In this document: positions 25,611 to 34,371 of the stretch, in pieces | How the letters are laid out: each line of letters starts with the position of its first letter | Numbering within the stretch: position 1 is the stretch's first letter | DNA from: Caldisericales bacterium | GTDB taxonomy: Bacteria > Caldisericota > Caldisericia > JAAYUI01 | DNA: 64,000 nt | Direction of reading: 5' to 3' | NCBI GenBank assembly: GCA_022707885.1 | Contig: JAKIZT010000005.1 | Location: forward strand, 93,302 to 157,301 | Translations under genes and position numbers: made by a program | The notes under the pieces: generated by a model | Told to the model about the DNA's origin: nothing | The model's input: only the letters and a program-made list of their open reading frames with translations | Databases searched by the model: none

Positions 25611-26467
25611 ATGGCGACCTGCTCCATGAAAGGTTGGAGCAGCTTTATCAACAATACGCCAGAAGGGAGTTTGTACACCCTGACCCGCTGGAATTCCTGT
25701 ATCTCTACCAGGACCCGGGCGACAGGGAAATAGCTGGGCTTATTGCATCGTCGCTGGCCTATGGCAGGGTCGCGCAGATCCTCAAGTCCGTCCGGAAGGT
25801 TCTGGATGTTCTTGGCAGTTCGCCAAGACTGTTCCTTCTTGAAACTTCTCCCAGCCTCCTTGAAAAGCTCTTTGCAGGATTCAAGCACAGGTTCACAACT
25901 GGCGAGGAAATTGCCGCCATGCTTTTGGGAACAAGGCGTGTACTGAAAGAATTTGGCAATCTTAACGAGTGTTTTGTCCATGGCCTGAAAAAATCTGGTG
26001 GTGAGATGGTTGAAGCACAATGCTTTTTCACATCCAGCATTATAGGTGGAGGGTGCAAAAACAGCCTTGTTCCAGCCCCTGAAAAAGATTCTGCCTGCAA
26101 AAGGCTGAATCTGTATTTCAGGTGGATGGTCAGGGACAGCGATGTCGACCCTGGAGGCTGGAACGGTGTTTCAAAAAAGGGGCTGATTGTCCCATTGGAT
26201 ACCCACATGTTCAATATTTGCAGGAAACTTGGCCTCACAGACAGAAACCAGGCAAACCTGAAAACAGCCCTTCAGATAACGGAAAATTTCAGAAAATATG
26301 ATCCTGATGACCCAACAAGGTACGATTTCCCACTCACAAGGCTTGGGATAAGAACGGACACCGATCTGGACGGATTCCTTGCCTCATGTGGAGTTGATTG
26401 CGCAATACAAAAACCAACAAAAAAGACAGGTTCTCCAAAAAAACTTAACTCCTCCAGCCAGATCTGA
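25607..26467 (+). CDS. TIGR02757 family protein
   Basis: 286 aa from the GTG at 25607, which overlaps the hrb stop as GTGA. The segments [29 protein letters not shown] near the N-terminus and [22 protein letters not shown] later match the conserved blocks of this family (DUF2400), whose fold resembles HhH-type DNA glycosylases. Function not established. Co-transcription with fprA-hrb may be incidental. Confidence 0.85.
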   Translation: MNGDLLHERLEQLYQQYARREFVHPDPLEFLYLYQDPGDREIAGLIASSLAYGRVAQILKSVRKVLDVLGSSPRLFLLETSPSLLEKLFAGFKHRFTTGEEIAAMLLGTRRVLKEFGNLNECFVHGLKKSGGEMVEAQCFFTSSIIGGGCKNSLVPAPEKDSACKRLNLYFRWMVRDSDVDPGGWNGVSKKGLIVPLDTHMFNICRKLGLTDRNQANLKTALQITENFRKYDPDDPTRYDFPLTRLGIRTDTDLDGFLASCGVDCAIQKPTKKTGSPKKLNSSSQI

Positions 26468-26526
26468 TTTCAAGATGGCCATTAATATTGTACTGGAGCG
26501 AGTTTCAGGAGCTAAATAAAACAGGG

Positions 26527-26555
26527 TTGACAAACCACAAGCATGCTGTTTAACT
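26527..26555 (+). promoter_or_regulatory. Promoter of the mgtE leader
   Basis: TTGACA (26527-26532), 17-nt spacer, TTAACT (26550-26555) preceded by TG (26547-26548) as an extended -10. Start expected near 26562, some 23 nt before the leader ORF. The 59 bases between the previous stop and this promoter hold no other feature I can see. Confidence 0.55.
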
Positions 26556-26584
26556 ACACAAAAAACAAAAAGAAGGAGGTTCTC

Positions 26585-26656
26585 ATGGAAGCTATGGAAT
26601 CTGATAGCCCTAGCCCTTACCCTAGTTGCACAAACAGCGCCATGAGGCCAGTCTAA
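26585..26656 (+). CDS. Putative regulatory leader peptide of mgtE, 23 aa
   Basis: A 23-codon ORF with the strongest ribosome site of the region (GAAGGAGG, 6 nt from the ATG). The peptide begins MEAMESDSPSPYPS: two acidic residues, then Pro at 9, 11 and 13 alternating with Ser/Tyr. This is the composition of Salmonella MgtL (MEPDPTPL), where acidic and Pro residues make the ribosome fall off at low Mg2+. The last codons ATG AGG CCA form one arm of a hairpin, and the stop lies in its loop. No protein family; role inferred from position before a Mg2+ transporter and from the RNA folds. Confidence 0.65.
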   Translation: MEAMESDSPSPYPSCTNSAMRPV

Positions 26657-26679
26657 TCCCTTCTGAAACTTGCCTCATG
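26641..26679 (+). promoter_or_regulatory. Anti-sequestor stem in mgtE leader (stem A)
   Basis: Arms CATGAGGCCAGT (26641-26652) and ACTTGCCTCATG (26668-26679) are complementary at 11 of 12 positions with a 15-nt loop. The 5' arm lies in the last codons of the leader ORF. Its 3' arm shares the core 26669-26676 with stem B, so both stems cannot form together. Confidence 0.65.
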
Positions 26680-26704
26680 CCATCAAATCACTTTTGGAGG
26701 CAAG
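26669..26704 (+). promoter_or_regulatory. Shine-Dalgarno sequestor stem of mgtE (stem B)
   Basis: CTTGCCTC (26669-26676) pairs perfectly over 8 bp with GAGGCAAG (26697-26704), which covers most of the mgtE ribosome site GGAGG (26696-26700). The ATG of mgtE is at 26708. A ribosome on the leader stop codon would mask stem A's first arm and favour this OFF fold. Confidence 0.65.
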
Positions 26705-26707
26705 CGC

Positions 26708-28084
26708 ATGAAAAACGAAATCAGGGAACAACTCCTGTCACTACTCGAAGAGGGCAGGCTCAAGGCAATTGAGGAATATTGCAATGAATTTTCCTCGTCT
26801 GACATTGCAGATGCCATTGCAGAACTCGATCCAGAAACAATGGTCAAAATCCTCCGTGCTATTGAGATACACCAGTCCGGAGAAGTCATGGGCTATCTTG
26901 ACCTGGACACACAGGTCGAGCTGGCCGAAAAACTGAAAAAAGAAGACCTTGCGTCACTCATTTCCCACATGCTTTCCGATGAAGGTGCAGACCTCATCAA
27001 TGAATTGCCAGAACCCCTCTCGAATAGCCTGATGCCACTGCTTGCAAAGGCAAAAAGGGAACAACTCAAGTCACTGGCCGAACAGGAAGAAGGAACATGC
27101 GGCGCCCTCATGAGTGCTGACTATGTTACGGTCGGACCCAACATGACAATAGCCCAGGCAACAGAGAAAGTCAGGCTCGATGGGCCGCACAAGGAAACGA
27201 TCTATTATATTTATGTGGTTGATGGATCAAACAGGCTTTTGGGCATGATTTCCCTTAGAAATCTCATTGTCAATGATCCGCGCAAAAAAGTGTCCGATGT
27301 CATGTTTGAAGACCTTGAGATGGTAAAAACAGCCGATCCTCAGGAAAAAGCAGCAGAGACAATACAAAAGTATGACTTAATTGCCATTCCTGTAATAAAC
27401 GACAGGGGCCAGCTAGTTGGCGTGATAACACATGATGATGCGGCAGATGTTATAACCGAGGAACAGACGGAAGACATACTCGGAATGGGAAAGATCGTTC
27501 CGACAGCAGGGGAAATGGCATATCTCAAATCATCTCCATTCCAGAATTTCCTCAAAAGAATACCATGGGTTGCCTCGCTGGCCACACTGGGCCTGATAAG
27601 CGGAACCATCCTCCACACTTTCCAGGATTCGCTTTCCAAACTGATCATTCTTGCTCTGTACATGCCAATGCTTGCGGATACCGGTGGTAACTGCGGCACC
27701 CAGTCTTCAACGGTCATCATAAGGGCACTCGCACTCAAGGAGATAACACCAAAACATTTCTTCAGGATAATAGGCAAGGAATTTGCCACAGGAATCATGA
27801 TGAGCGTTCTTTTGGGACTGCTCGCTTTCTTGAAAGTCATACTTCTCTCCAGCGGGGAGGCGTTGCCGGCAGGATTCACCCTGATAAACGTCGGAATAAT
27901 GATTTCTCTTGCCCTCTCAATACAGGTTGTAACATCGACTGTCGTCGGTGCCACCTTGCCACTTGTTGTGTCTGCAATCAAGCTTGACCCAGCGCTTATT
28001 GCCAGCCCAGCATTGACAACAATCGTTGACATGAGCGGATTGCTGATTTATTTCTCCCTGGCCAAGCTGCTGCTCGGGCTATAG
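26708..28084 (+). CDS. mgtE: Magnesium transporter MgtE
   Basis: 458 aa. Order: MgtE N domain (about 1-130, superhelical, acidic), CBS pair (about 135-255, with MSADYVTVGPNMTIAQ and HDDAADVITEEQTED), connecting helix, then five membrane helices (about 285-458) with the pore signature PMLADTGGNCGTQSSTVIIRALAL in TM2. A Mg2+ channel gated by Mg2+ bound between N and CBS domains. Expression is probably controlled by the leader described at 26527-26704. It is a single-gene unit. Confidence 0.97.
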   Translation: MKNEIREQLLSLLEEGRLKAIEEYCNEFSSSDIADAIAELDPETMVKILRAIEIHQSGEVMGYLDLDTQVELAEKLKKEDLASLISHMLSDEGADLINELPEPLSNSLMPLLAKAKREQLKSLAEQEEGTCGALMSADYVTVGPNMTIAQATEKVRLDGPHKETIYYIYVVDGSNRLLGMISLRNLIVNDPRKKVSDVMFEDLEMVKTADPQEKAAETIQKYDLIAIPVINDRGQLVGVITHDDAADVITEEQTEDILGMGKIVPTAGEMAYLKSSPFQNFLKRIPWVASLATLGLISGTILHTFQDSLSKLIILALYMPMLADTGGNCGTQSSTVIIRALALKEITPKHFFRIIGKEFATGIMMSVLLGLLAFLKVILLSSGEALPAGFTLINVGIMISLALSIQVVTSTVVGATLPLVVSAIKLDPALIASPALTTIVDMSGLLIYFSLAKLLLGL

Positions 28085-28120
28085 CATTTGAACGGACAAT
28101 AGAATAAAATTCCACTCAAG

Positions 28121-29260
28121 GTGAGAAACAGAGAAAACAAGCTGATAATTGCCCTTCTCTCCACAATCCTGGCACTGTCATTTGTGGGTGCTCAGATCGC
28201 AAATGGTGAGACATCTTTTGCAAAGCTCTGGGAAACAAGAAGGATAATTCCCCTCATAACAAAAGATGGTGTCCTTGTCGCAGGCTGGCCAAACATGGGA
28301 AACCAGACCCTGTTTGCATGCTTTGATTCCAAGACTGGCAAGCAATTGTGGAAGGAAAATAAAAAAGAGCCTGTTAACTGGGATGCCATAAGGGCCGACA
28401 ATTTCCAGCTTGAAGGTGACAGGCTTTTTGTTCTCCAGCGCGAAGGCGACAAATACTCATTCAATTGTTTCAATAAAAATGATGGCAAGCAGATATGGTC
28501 GCTTGGAATGCTTGATGATATCAACCCCGAGAAAATGCCATTCGTGGATGGCAACAATTTCTACTTGATCCAGCATGGCATCATACAATGTTTTGATTCT
28601 GGAAACGGACAATTGCTCTGGAAGGCGGGCACAGGCTCCGGGCCACTAAAGCGACTGGCTGGAGTATACAAAGGGTTGCAGTTCTGGACAGGGAACCACG
28701 TCATGTGTCTGGATCTGAAAACAAAATCACAATTGTGGGCAACACCCCAAAATGACTGCCCGCTTGCCCCAAACAATCTTGACGGAATACTGGGAAACAC
28801 CCCGTGTTTTGTTGGAGATTACGTATTCTTCCTTGGCCATGATTGCGATGTCGCAGGAGGACTGTCCATATTCTGCAGAAACATCTTCACCGGAAAAACA
28901 AAAGCAAAACTTGACAGGCCATTCGGAATAGTGGCTACAAAAGAATTTTTCGTATCAGTAGTACCAACCGGGCAGGGCAATTTCAAAATGTATGCGTTCG
29001 ATCCGGAATCAGGGACCAATGTTTGGGAAACAAGGGTGGAGAGAACGGTCAGGGAATTCATGTTCTCTCTTGGAGACAGGTTTATCCGGACAAAATTTGG
29101 AGAAAACCAGACAACACTGGCTATCCTATGTGATGCAAAAACAGGCAGGGAAATTTCGACAACCGACCTCGGAGAGGGTGTTACAAATATAATCCAGGAT
29201 GGCAAACTTCTTTTTGTTGAGTCCAACAACAAAACAACCTGCTATAAAATTTCCGGATAA
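28121..29260 (+). CDS. Secreted PQQ-type beta-propeller protein
   Basis: 379 aa with a signal peptide (about 1-30, cleavage near ANGETS). Repeated blades of the PQQ/quinoprotein-like type: FDSKTGKQLWKE, FNKNDGKQIWSL, FDSGNGQLLWKA, LDLKTKSQLWAT, FDPESGTNVWET. Each has D-x-x-[TS]-G-x-x-[LV]-W. The catalytic residues of alcohol dehydrogenases are not seen, so a BamB-like or binding role is more likely than an enzyme. GTG start without Shine-Dalgarno; TAAAAT at 28105-28110 may be its -10, which would make the mRNA nearly leaderless. Confidence 0.8.
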   Translation: MRNRENKLIIALLSTILALSFVGAQIANGETSFAKLWETRRIIPLITKDGVLVAGWPNMGNQTLFACFDSKTGKQLWKENKKEPVNWDAIRADNFQLEGDRLFVLQREGDKYSFNCFNKNDGKQIWSLGMLDDINPEKMPFVDGNNFYLIQHGIIQCFDSGNGQLLWKAGTGSGPLKRLAGVYKGLQFWTGNHVMCLDLKTKSQLWATPQNDCPLAPNNLDGILGNTPCFVGDYVFFLGHDCDVAGGLSIFCRNIFTGKTKAKLDRPFGIVATKEFFVSVVPTGQGNFKMYAFDPESGTNVWETRVERTVREFMFSLGDRFIRTKFGENQTTLAILCDAKTGREISTTDLGEGVTNIIQDGKLLFVESNNKTTCYKISG

Positions 29261-29306
29261 TAGAACAGCGCATGCTATTCAAAAAAATACAAAGGAGGGA
29301 CAGGAA

Positions 29307-29861
29307 ATGGAAAAAGCTGTTTTTGGGAGAATAATCAGGCTTGACGAAGAGCTTAGGAAAGCAGGCATCGAAAAGAAAACGGTCGACAAGATAATGGAGG
29401 GTGGAGACAAGATACTGAAAACCTCCAGACCGGCCGACAAGGCAGCCTGGATGAAGATCGCCATGGACAGGATGGATTCGCTCCTGCCAGAGGAAACCAG
29501 GGTGAAAGTCAGGGAAGAATGCGCATGTTGCACAACAGGAAGCAGACTCAAGCTCATGAAAAAACTTTCGGAGAAAAACAAGGACCTGGACAGTTTTTTC
29601 AAGGCTGTTGACAATTCGCACGTTTTTGGCAAGAAGGTTGAAAAAAAGGGCAACAAGGTTTATGTCAATTTTGGCGGCAGCAAATGCGTCTGTACGCCAA
29701 AGGTGTCAAATGAGATTTTCTCCACGACCTACTGCCAGTGCTGCAAGGGACACGTCAAAAAACTGCTTGAATCAGCCCTGAAGCACGAACTGAAAACAGA
29801 CATTGTTCAGACGGCCTGCTCGGGCGGAAAAACATGCAGTTTTGTTATATATCTAGACTAA
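29307..29861 (+). CDS. Cysteine-rich protein of unknown function
   Basis: 184 aa from the ATG at 29307 behind AGGAGG. Cytoplasmic. First half helical and charged; then Cys clusters CACC, KCVC, YCQCC and a final ACSGGKTCSFVIYLD, nine Cys in all. The spacing recalls metal- or cluster-binding regulators, and the YCQCCKGHVKKLLESAL segment resembles proteins annotated as DUF6144-like, which I cannot confirm. Ends at a bidirectional terminator. Confidence 0.65.
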   Translation: MEKAVFGRIIRLDEELRKAGIEKKTVDKIMEGGDKILKTSRPADKAAWMKIAMDRMDSLLPEETRVKVREECACCTTGSRLKLMKKLSEKNKDLDSFFKAVDNSHVFGKKVEKKGNKVYVNFGGSKCVCTPKVSNEIFSTTYCQCCKGHVKKLLESALKHELKTDIVQTACSGGKTCSFVIYLD

Positions 29862-29873
29862 ATAATCCCATAA

Positions 29874-29914
29874 AAACAAAAACCCTCAAACCTGATGGGT
29901 TTGAGGGTTTTCAT
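29874..29914. terminator. Bidirectional terminator between Cys-rich gene and clpC
   Basis: Perfect 12-bp stem AACCCTCAAACC/GGTTTGAGGGTT (29881-29892 and 29898-29909), 5-nt loop, with T run on the plus side and A run (T on the minus strand) on the other side. Serves both convergent genes. Confidence 0.9.
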
Positions 29915-29925
29915 ATTTGAGTTGT

Positions 29926-32349
29926 TCAGGCTTTGGAGAGCGTAAGACCATTACCGTTCTGGTCTATTTTTATCGTATCACCACTTGAGAATTCACCTGC
30001 AAGAGTTTTCTCTGCAATCGGGTCTTCAATCAGGTTTTGTATTGCCCTGACAAGTGGCCTTGCACCAAGTTTCTGGTCATAGGATTTGTCAACCAGCGCC
30101 TTGATGGCATTGTCGGTCAGGTCTACCTTCAATCCCTCATCAGTGAGCGTTTCCGATAGCTTGTTTATCAGCAGGCGGGCAACCTGGCAAAGTTCCTCTT
30201 TGGTCAGCGGCTTGAACCTTATAACCCCGTCGATCCTGCCCAAAAATTCCGGGCGGAAGACCTTTTTGATCTCCGAGTCGAGCCTGTCACCCTCTTTTTC
30301 GTCATCCCTGGACTCTTCCAAGTCCGCACTGGCAAAACCGAGAGATTTTGTATTTTTCCACTGTGAGCCGATATTTGAGGTCATGATGACAATAGAGTGC
30401 CTGAAATCAACGAGTCTACCCTGGCTGTCTGTGAGTCTGCCATCATCCATGATCTGCAAAAGAATGTTGAACACATCAGGGTGGGCTTTTTCTATCTCGT
30501 CGAAGAGCACAACAGAGAAAGGTTTTCTCCTGATTTTTTCCGTGAGTTGACCGCCCTCTTCAAATCCCACGTATCCTGGGGGTGCGCCAACAAGCCTGCT
30601 CACAGCATGCTTCTCCATATACTCACTCATATCTATTCTGAGTAAAGCCTTTTCAGAGCCAAAAAGATGGTTTGCCAACACTCTGGCAAGTTCGGTTTTG
30701 CCAACACCACTCGGGCCCACAAACACAAAGGAACCGATTGGCCTGTTTCTTCCAGCCAGCCCAACCCTTGCCCTTCTGAGTGCCTTTGATACTGCAACAA
30801 CGGCTTCGTCCTGGCCAATGATTTTCTCATGAAGGACCTTTTCCAGGGTGAGCAATCTTTCCCTCTCCTGCTGAAGAAGTCTTGTCGTTGGTATTCCGGT
30901 CCACTGGCTGACAACATCGGCAATGTCTTCTGCTGTGACAACAAGGCTCAGCTTGTCGACGTCTTTCTGCCATTCTTCGCGCTTGATGCGGAGCTGGTCT
31001 TCTATCTCCCTCTCCTTGTCGCGAAGCTGGGCCGCTTTTTCAAACTCCTGGGATTCAGCGGCCGACTGTTTTTCTTTCCTGAGGCTGCGCTTTGTGGTTT
31101 CCATTTCCTTGATGCTCTCAGGCAAGTTCATCACTGACAGTCTGACTTTCGCGCATGCTTCATCTATCAGGTCGATTGCCTTGTCTGGAAGAAACCTTCC
31201 CTGGATGTATTGAGCAGAGAGTTTGGAGGCTGCTTCCAATGCAGTTTGTTGAATGGTTACTTTGTGATAGTTTTCGTACCTTGGTGCAAGCCCAATAAGG
31301 ATTTTCACAGTCTCCTCGACAGTTGGCTCCTCGACTTGTACCATTTGGAACCTTCTTTCGAGGGCTGCGTCCTTTTCTATGGATTTTCGGTATTCGTTCA
31401 TGGTGGTAGCGCCAATACACTGGAGCTCACCCCTTGCAAGTGCTGGTTTAAGTATGTTCGATGCGTCGATTGCACCCTCTGCGGCACCTGCACCAACGAT
31501 TGTGTGTATCTCGTCTATGAAGAGGATTATTTTGCCCTGGGAATGGTCGATTTCATCAAGTATCCCTTTCAACCTCTCCTCAAACTCGCCCCTGTATTTT
31601 GTTCCAGCTATTACAGCGGCAAGATCAAGTGCCAAAACTCTTTTGTCCCTTAGCGTTTCCGGGACTTCACCATCAACAATGCGCTGGGCAAGCCCTTCAA
31701 CTATGGCAGTTTTTCCAACCCCAGGATCACCGACAAGAACAGGATTGTTCTTTGTCCTGCGTGAAAGGATCTGCGTGATCCTCTGTATTTCAACCATCCT
31801 GCCGACTGTTGGGTCAAGCTTGCCCTTTCTGGCAAGCGCAGTTAAATCCCTTGAAAATTGCTCCACAAGAGATTTCTTCCCTTTTTTGTCGTGGCCATGC
31901 TCTTCTACAGACTCATCAACTGCAGACCTGAAACGGTCCAGGTCAATGTCCATATCGCGAAGAATTCTGGCAGCAAGCCCTTCGGCTTCTGAAAGAATAC
32001 CTATGAGAAGGTGTTCTGGCGTGAGTTTTGTACTGTTTTGCGCCTTCATTTCCTTCTCTGCAAGATCGAGTGCTCTCTTCGCCCTCTCAGAAAGCACTAT
32101 GTGGCTCTTCTGGACGGGGCCAATGGCCGAATTCCTGACACCTCTTACCAGTGACACTATTCGATCGCGAAGCCCCTGGAAGTCAACTTCAAGCTCTCTC
32201 AGGGTTTGCATTGCAAAACTTGTGTTTTCGCGGATCAGGCCAAGAAGAAGGTGCTCTGTGCCAAGATAATCATTCCCAAGCTCATAAGCCTCGTCTTGTG
32301 CCAGATAAAATATCCGCTGCGTTTTTTCATCCAAATTACTCCAGTTCAT
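29926..32349 (-). CDS. clpC: AAA+ unfoldase ClpC
   Basis: 807 aa. Two Clp_N repeats (about 1-140), first AAA module with [16 protein letters not shown], a UVR segment ([19 protein letters not shown]) in the middle domain, second AAA module with [13 protein letters not shown], and the D2-small domain. The UVR-containing middle domain marks ClpC rather than ClpB. It feeds substrates to ClpP. The usual ctsR-mcsA-mcsB companions are absent; the gene stands alone. No Shine-Dalgarno; the candidate -10 is 7 nt before the ATG. Confidence 0.97.
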   Translation of the reverse strand: MNWSNLDEKTQRIFYLAQDEAYELGNDYLGTEHLLLGLIRENTSFAMQTLRELEVDFQGLRDRIVSLVRGVRNSAIGPVQKSHIVLSERAKRALDLAEKEMKAQNSTKLTPEHLLIGILSEAEGLAARILRDMDIDLDRFRSAVDESVEEHGHDKKGKKSLVEQFSRDLTALARKGKLDPTVGRMVEIQRITQILSRRTKNNPVLVGDPGVGKTAIVEGLAQRIVDGEVPETLRDKRVLALDLAAVIAGTKYRGEFEERLKGILDEIDHSQGKIILFIDEIHTIVGAGAAEGAIDASNILKPALARGELQCIGATTMNEYRKSIEKDAALERRFQMVQVEEPTVEETVKILIGLAPRYENYHKVTIQQTALEAASKLSAQYIQGRFLPDKAIDLIDEACAKVRLSVMNLPESIKEMETTKRSLRKEKQSAAESQEFEKAAQLRDKEREIEDQLRIKREEWQKDVDKLSLVVTAEDIADVVSQWTGIPTTRLLQQERERLLTLEKVLHEKIIGQDEAVVAVSKALRRARVGLAGRNRPIGSFVFVGPSGVGKTELARVLANHLFGSEKALLRIDMSEYMEKHAVSRLVGAPPGYVGFEEGGQLTEKIRRKPFSVVLFDEIEKAHPDVFNILLQIMDDGRLTDSQGRLVDFRHSIVIMTSNIGSQWKNTKSLGFASADLEESRDDEKEGDRLDSEIKKVFRPEFLGRIDGVIRFKPLTKEELCQVARLLINKLSETLTDEGLKVDLTDNAIKALVDKSYDQKLGARPLVRAIQNLIEDPIAEKTLAGEFSSGDTIKIDQNGNGLTLSKA

Positions 32350-32356
32350 GATTCAC

Positions 32357-32385
32357 ATGGTAGCAAGCGGAAAATAATTTATCAA
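32357..32385 (-). promoter_or_regulatory. Candidate clpC promoter, leaderless
   Basis: On the minus strand TTGATA (32385-32380), 17-nt spacer, TACCAT (32362-32357), which ends 7 nt before the clpC ATG. An alternative -35 TTGACA lies at 32400-32395 but pairs only with a poor -10. No CtsR-type tandem GGTCAAA repeat was found. Confidence 0.45.
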
Positions 32386-32416
32386 CAAAATTTTTGTCAA
32401 TATCTGGTTTGCCAAT

Positions 32417-32443
32417 AGACAACCACTTTCAAATGGCTATAAT
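32417..32443 (+). promoter_or_regulatory. Promoter of the GND-repeat operon, leaderless
   Basis: TAGACA (32417-32422), 15-nt spacer, perfect TATAAT (32438-32443). The -10 ends 8 nt before the ATG at 32452, with no Shine-Dalgarno. It is the only promoter seen for the five genes up to 40288. Confidence 0.6.
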
Positions 32444-32451
32444 ACCAGCGA

Positions 32452-34371
32452 ATGACAAAAGACATCGAATTTGAGGGAAACCAGAAAAAACGGCTTTTGA
32501 CTTATATTTGGATTGCTTTCGTTTTGATAGCCATATTTGGTTTTATTTTATTTCTGGCACCAACTTCCGGCCAGATAAAAAGCTACATTTTCAGGACCAA
32601 TGGGGAGGTCACAGTATACAATCCCACAAGTGAATCCTGGGAAGGTGCAAGACAGGGCGATGAGCTTTCAACCAATTTTAAGATCAAGACTGCTTCAAGC
32701 TCGTGGGCAGAAGTAAGACTGGATGATGGTTCACTATTAAGGATCGGGGAAAACACAGAGCTGGAGATTGTCTCGCTCTATATCAATCCCATGATGGGCA
32801 TCCGTTCGGCAAGATGGCTGATGAAAGGCTATGGAAGCGTCTATGTCAACACTGGCGAAACAGGCTCAATATACGACATAATCACTTCTGGTTTTGTGGC
32901 CTCGGCAACAAGAGGGACCATGAAGGTCGATGGCGACGGGAAGGGCAACTTCCTGGTCAAAGTGCCAAATTCAAACAGCAATGCAACAGTGACGATAGGC
33001 AACATGATTACAAAGATACCATCGCTTGAACAGGCAAGAATTGATTCCTCCAACAAGCTCAAAATGGAAAAATCTCTGGTGGATGAGTCCGATACATGGA
33101 ATGCCCAGATGGACGCACCGGACCTGAAACTGTTTTACGAGAAAACAACATTTGAAGAAAAAGAGACCATCCTCGGAAAAACAAACCCTTTGAACAAAAT
33201 CCTTCTGGATGGCCAGGAAATGGCCAAATCCTCCAATGATGGCACCTTTGAAATAGAAATCAAGCTCCCCATCGGCAAGATAAAATACACCATTAGATCG
33301 ATTGATCCAGCAGGAAGATATGTGGAGCAGCAATTCGAGATCGAAAGGCTTGAAAAAAGTGATCATCAGCTAGTAATCATCAATCCCCAGGAGGGGGCAA
33401 CTGTAACCGAAGACAAGGTTGCAATTAAGGGAATCGCTGAAGGTTCAGCACTCTTGACTGCGAATGGAAAACCAATTCAGCTTTCCCAGGACAAGTTTGA
33501 ATTTGAATTTCAATCTGTAGAAGGGCCAAACAAGCTGGATTTCGTATCAAAAGACAAGAACGGGAAAATGGTCACAAAAACGCTCACATTCATAAAACAC
33601 AAACCCATGCCGCAGGCACAACTTGCAATAACAAGCCCTGATGAAGGCACGCAAACAGAATCCGAAAGCATAATTGTCTCTGGTCGTGCAGACACCGAAT
33701 ACGTTTCGGCAGGATCAAGAATGGCACGCGTTGAGAAGGGCATTTTCTCAATAACTGTACCACTCGATTTTGGAAGAAACTCAATCGTTGTAATGGCAAG
33801 GAGTGAGCAGAAAAAAACAGCCTCACAGACTGTTATTGTTTACAGGTCAAAACCCAACTCCACAAAACCTGAAATTGCCATAAACAATACTTCACCCCTC
33901 ACAAACAAAAGCAGTATCGCAATAACAGGGGCCTGCAAAAACGCAAAAATTGTCCAGTTCCAAAATCAAACCGTTGAACCAGGGGAAAATGGGAAATTCG
34001 AATTTATTGCCCAGCTCAATGAAGGTGAAAACACTCTGACAGTCTTTGCGCAGTCCTTCGATGGCGGAACAGCCTCAGCCTCGACAAGTATCACAAAAGA
34101 CACAACCCCGCCTGACCTCTCGAAATTAAAAGCGACAAGGGTCATTGGTGAAACTAAAGTCGTCATCAGTGGAAGGCTGGAACACAATTGTACGCTCCTC
34201 GTCAACGGCCTGGCGATATCCCAGAAAGATATCTTTGCGGGGGCTGATTTCGACTCCATAATCCACGTTGCAACATCAATCTCTGGAGATACCGTTGTGC
34301 TTGTCGGGAGAGACCCGGCTGGAAACGAAAGCAGACTGGAGCTGAAAATTGAGCAGAGCAGGGGCAGGTAG
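32452..34371 (+). CDS. Membrane-anchored FecR-domain protein with Ig-like repeats
   Basis: 639 aa. One membrane helix (about 16-39) as anchor, a FecR domain (about 70-190: GDELSTNFKIKTASSSWAEV, LDDGSLLRIGENTELEI, SGFVASATRGTMKV), then about five Ig-like units of 80-90 residues (starts near NPQEGATVTEDKVAIKG, SPDEGTQTESESIIVSG, NNTSPLTNKSSIAITG, DTTPPDLSKLKATRV). FecR here is not next to a sigma factor, so it is a structural or binding module rather than a signal transducer. First gene of the operon with the GND-repeat proteins; it overlaps the next gene by 23 nt. Confidence 0.8.
   Translation: MTKDIEFEGNQKKRLLTYIWIAFVLIAIFGFILFLAPTSGQIKSYIFRTNGEVTVYNPTSESWEGARQGDELSTNFKIKTASSSWAEVRLDDGSLLRIGENTELEIVSLYINPMMGIRSARWLMKGYGSVYVNTGETGSIYDIITSGFVASATRGTMKVDGDGKGNFLVKVPNSNSNATVTIGNMITKIPSLEQARIDSSNKLKMEKSLVDESDTWNAQMDAPDLKLFYEKTTFEEKETILGKTNPLNKILLDGQEMAKSSNDGTFEIEIKLPIGKIKYTIRSIDPAGRYVEQQFEIERLEKSDHQLVIINPQEGATVTEDKVAIKGIAEGSALLTANGKPIQLSQDKFEFEFQSVEGPNKLDFVSKDKNGKMVTKTLTFIKHKPMPQAQLAITSPDEGTQTESESIIVSGRADTEYVSAGSRMARVEKGIFSITVPLDFGRNSIVVMARSEQKKTASQTVIVYRSKPNSTKPEIAINNTSPLTNKSSIAITGACKNAKIVQFQNQTVEPGENGKFEFIAQLNEGENTLTVFAQSFDGGTASASTSITKDTTPPDLSKLKATRVIGETKVVISGRLEHNCTLLVNGLAISQKDIFAGADFDSIIHVATSISGDTVVLVGRDPAGNESRLELKIEQSRGR

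Noticed and set aside
26468..26707. M-box riboswitch before mgtE
   Set aside because: I could not trace the long conserved multi-helix core, and a translated leader plus two exclusive stems explain the region better; a covariance-model search is still needed.
31379..32269. Long plus-strand frame (296 codons) inside clpC
   Set aside because: It is antisense to the N-terminal ClpC coding region, has Ser-rich shadow composition, no ribosome site and no promoter.
32350..32451. CtsR operator before clpC
   Set aside because: No tandem GGTCAAA heptads on either strand.
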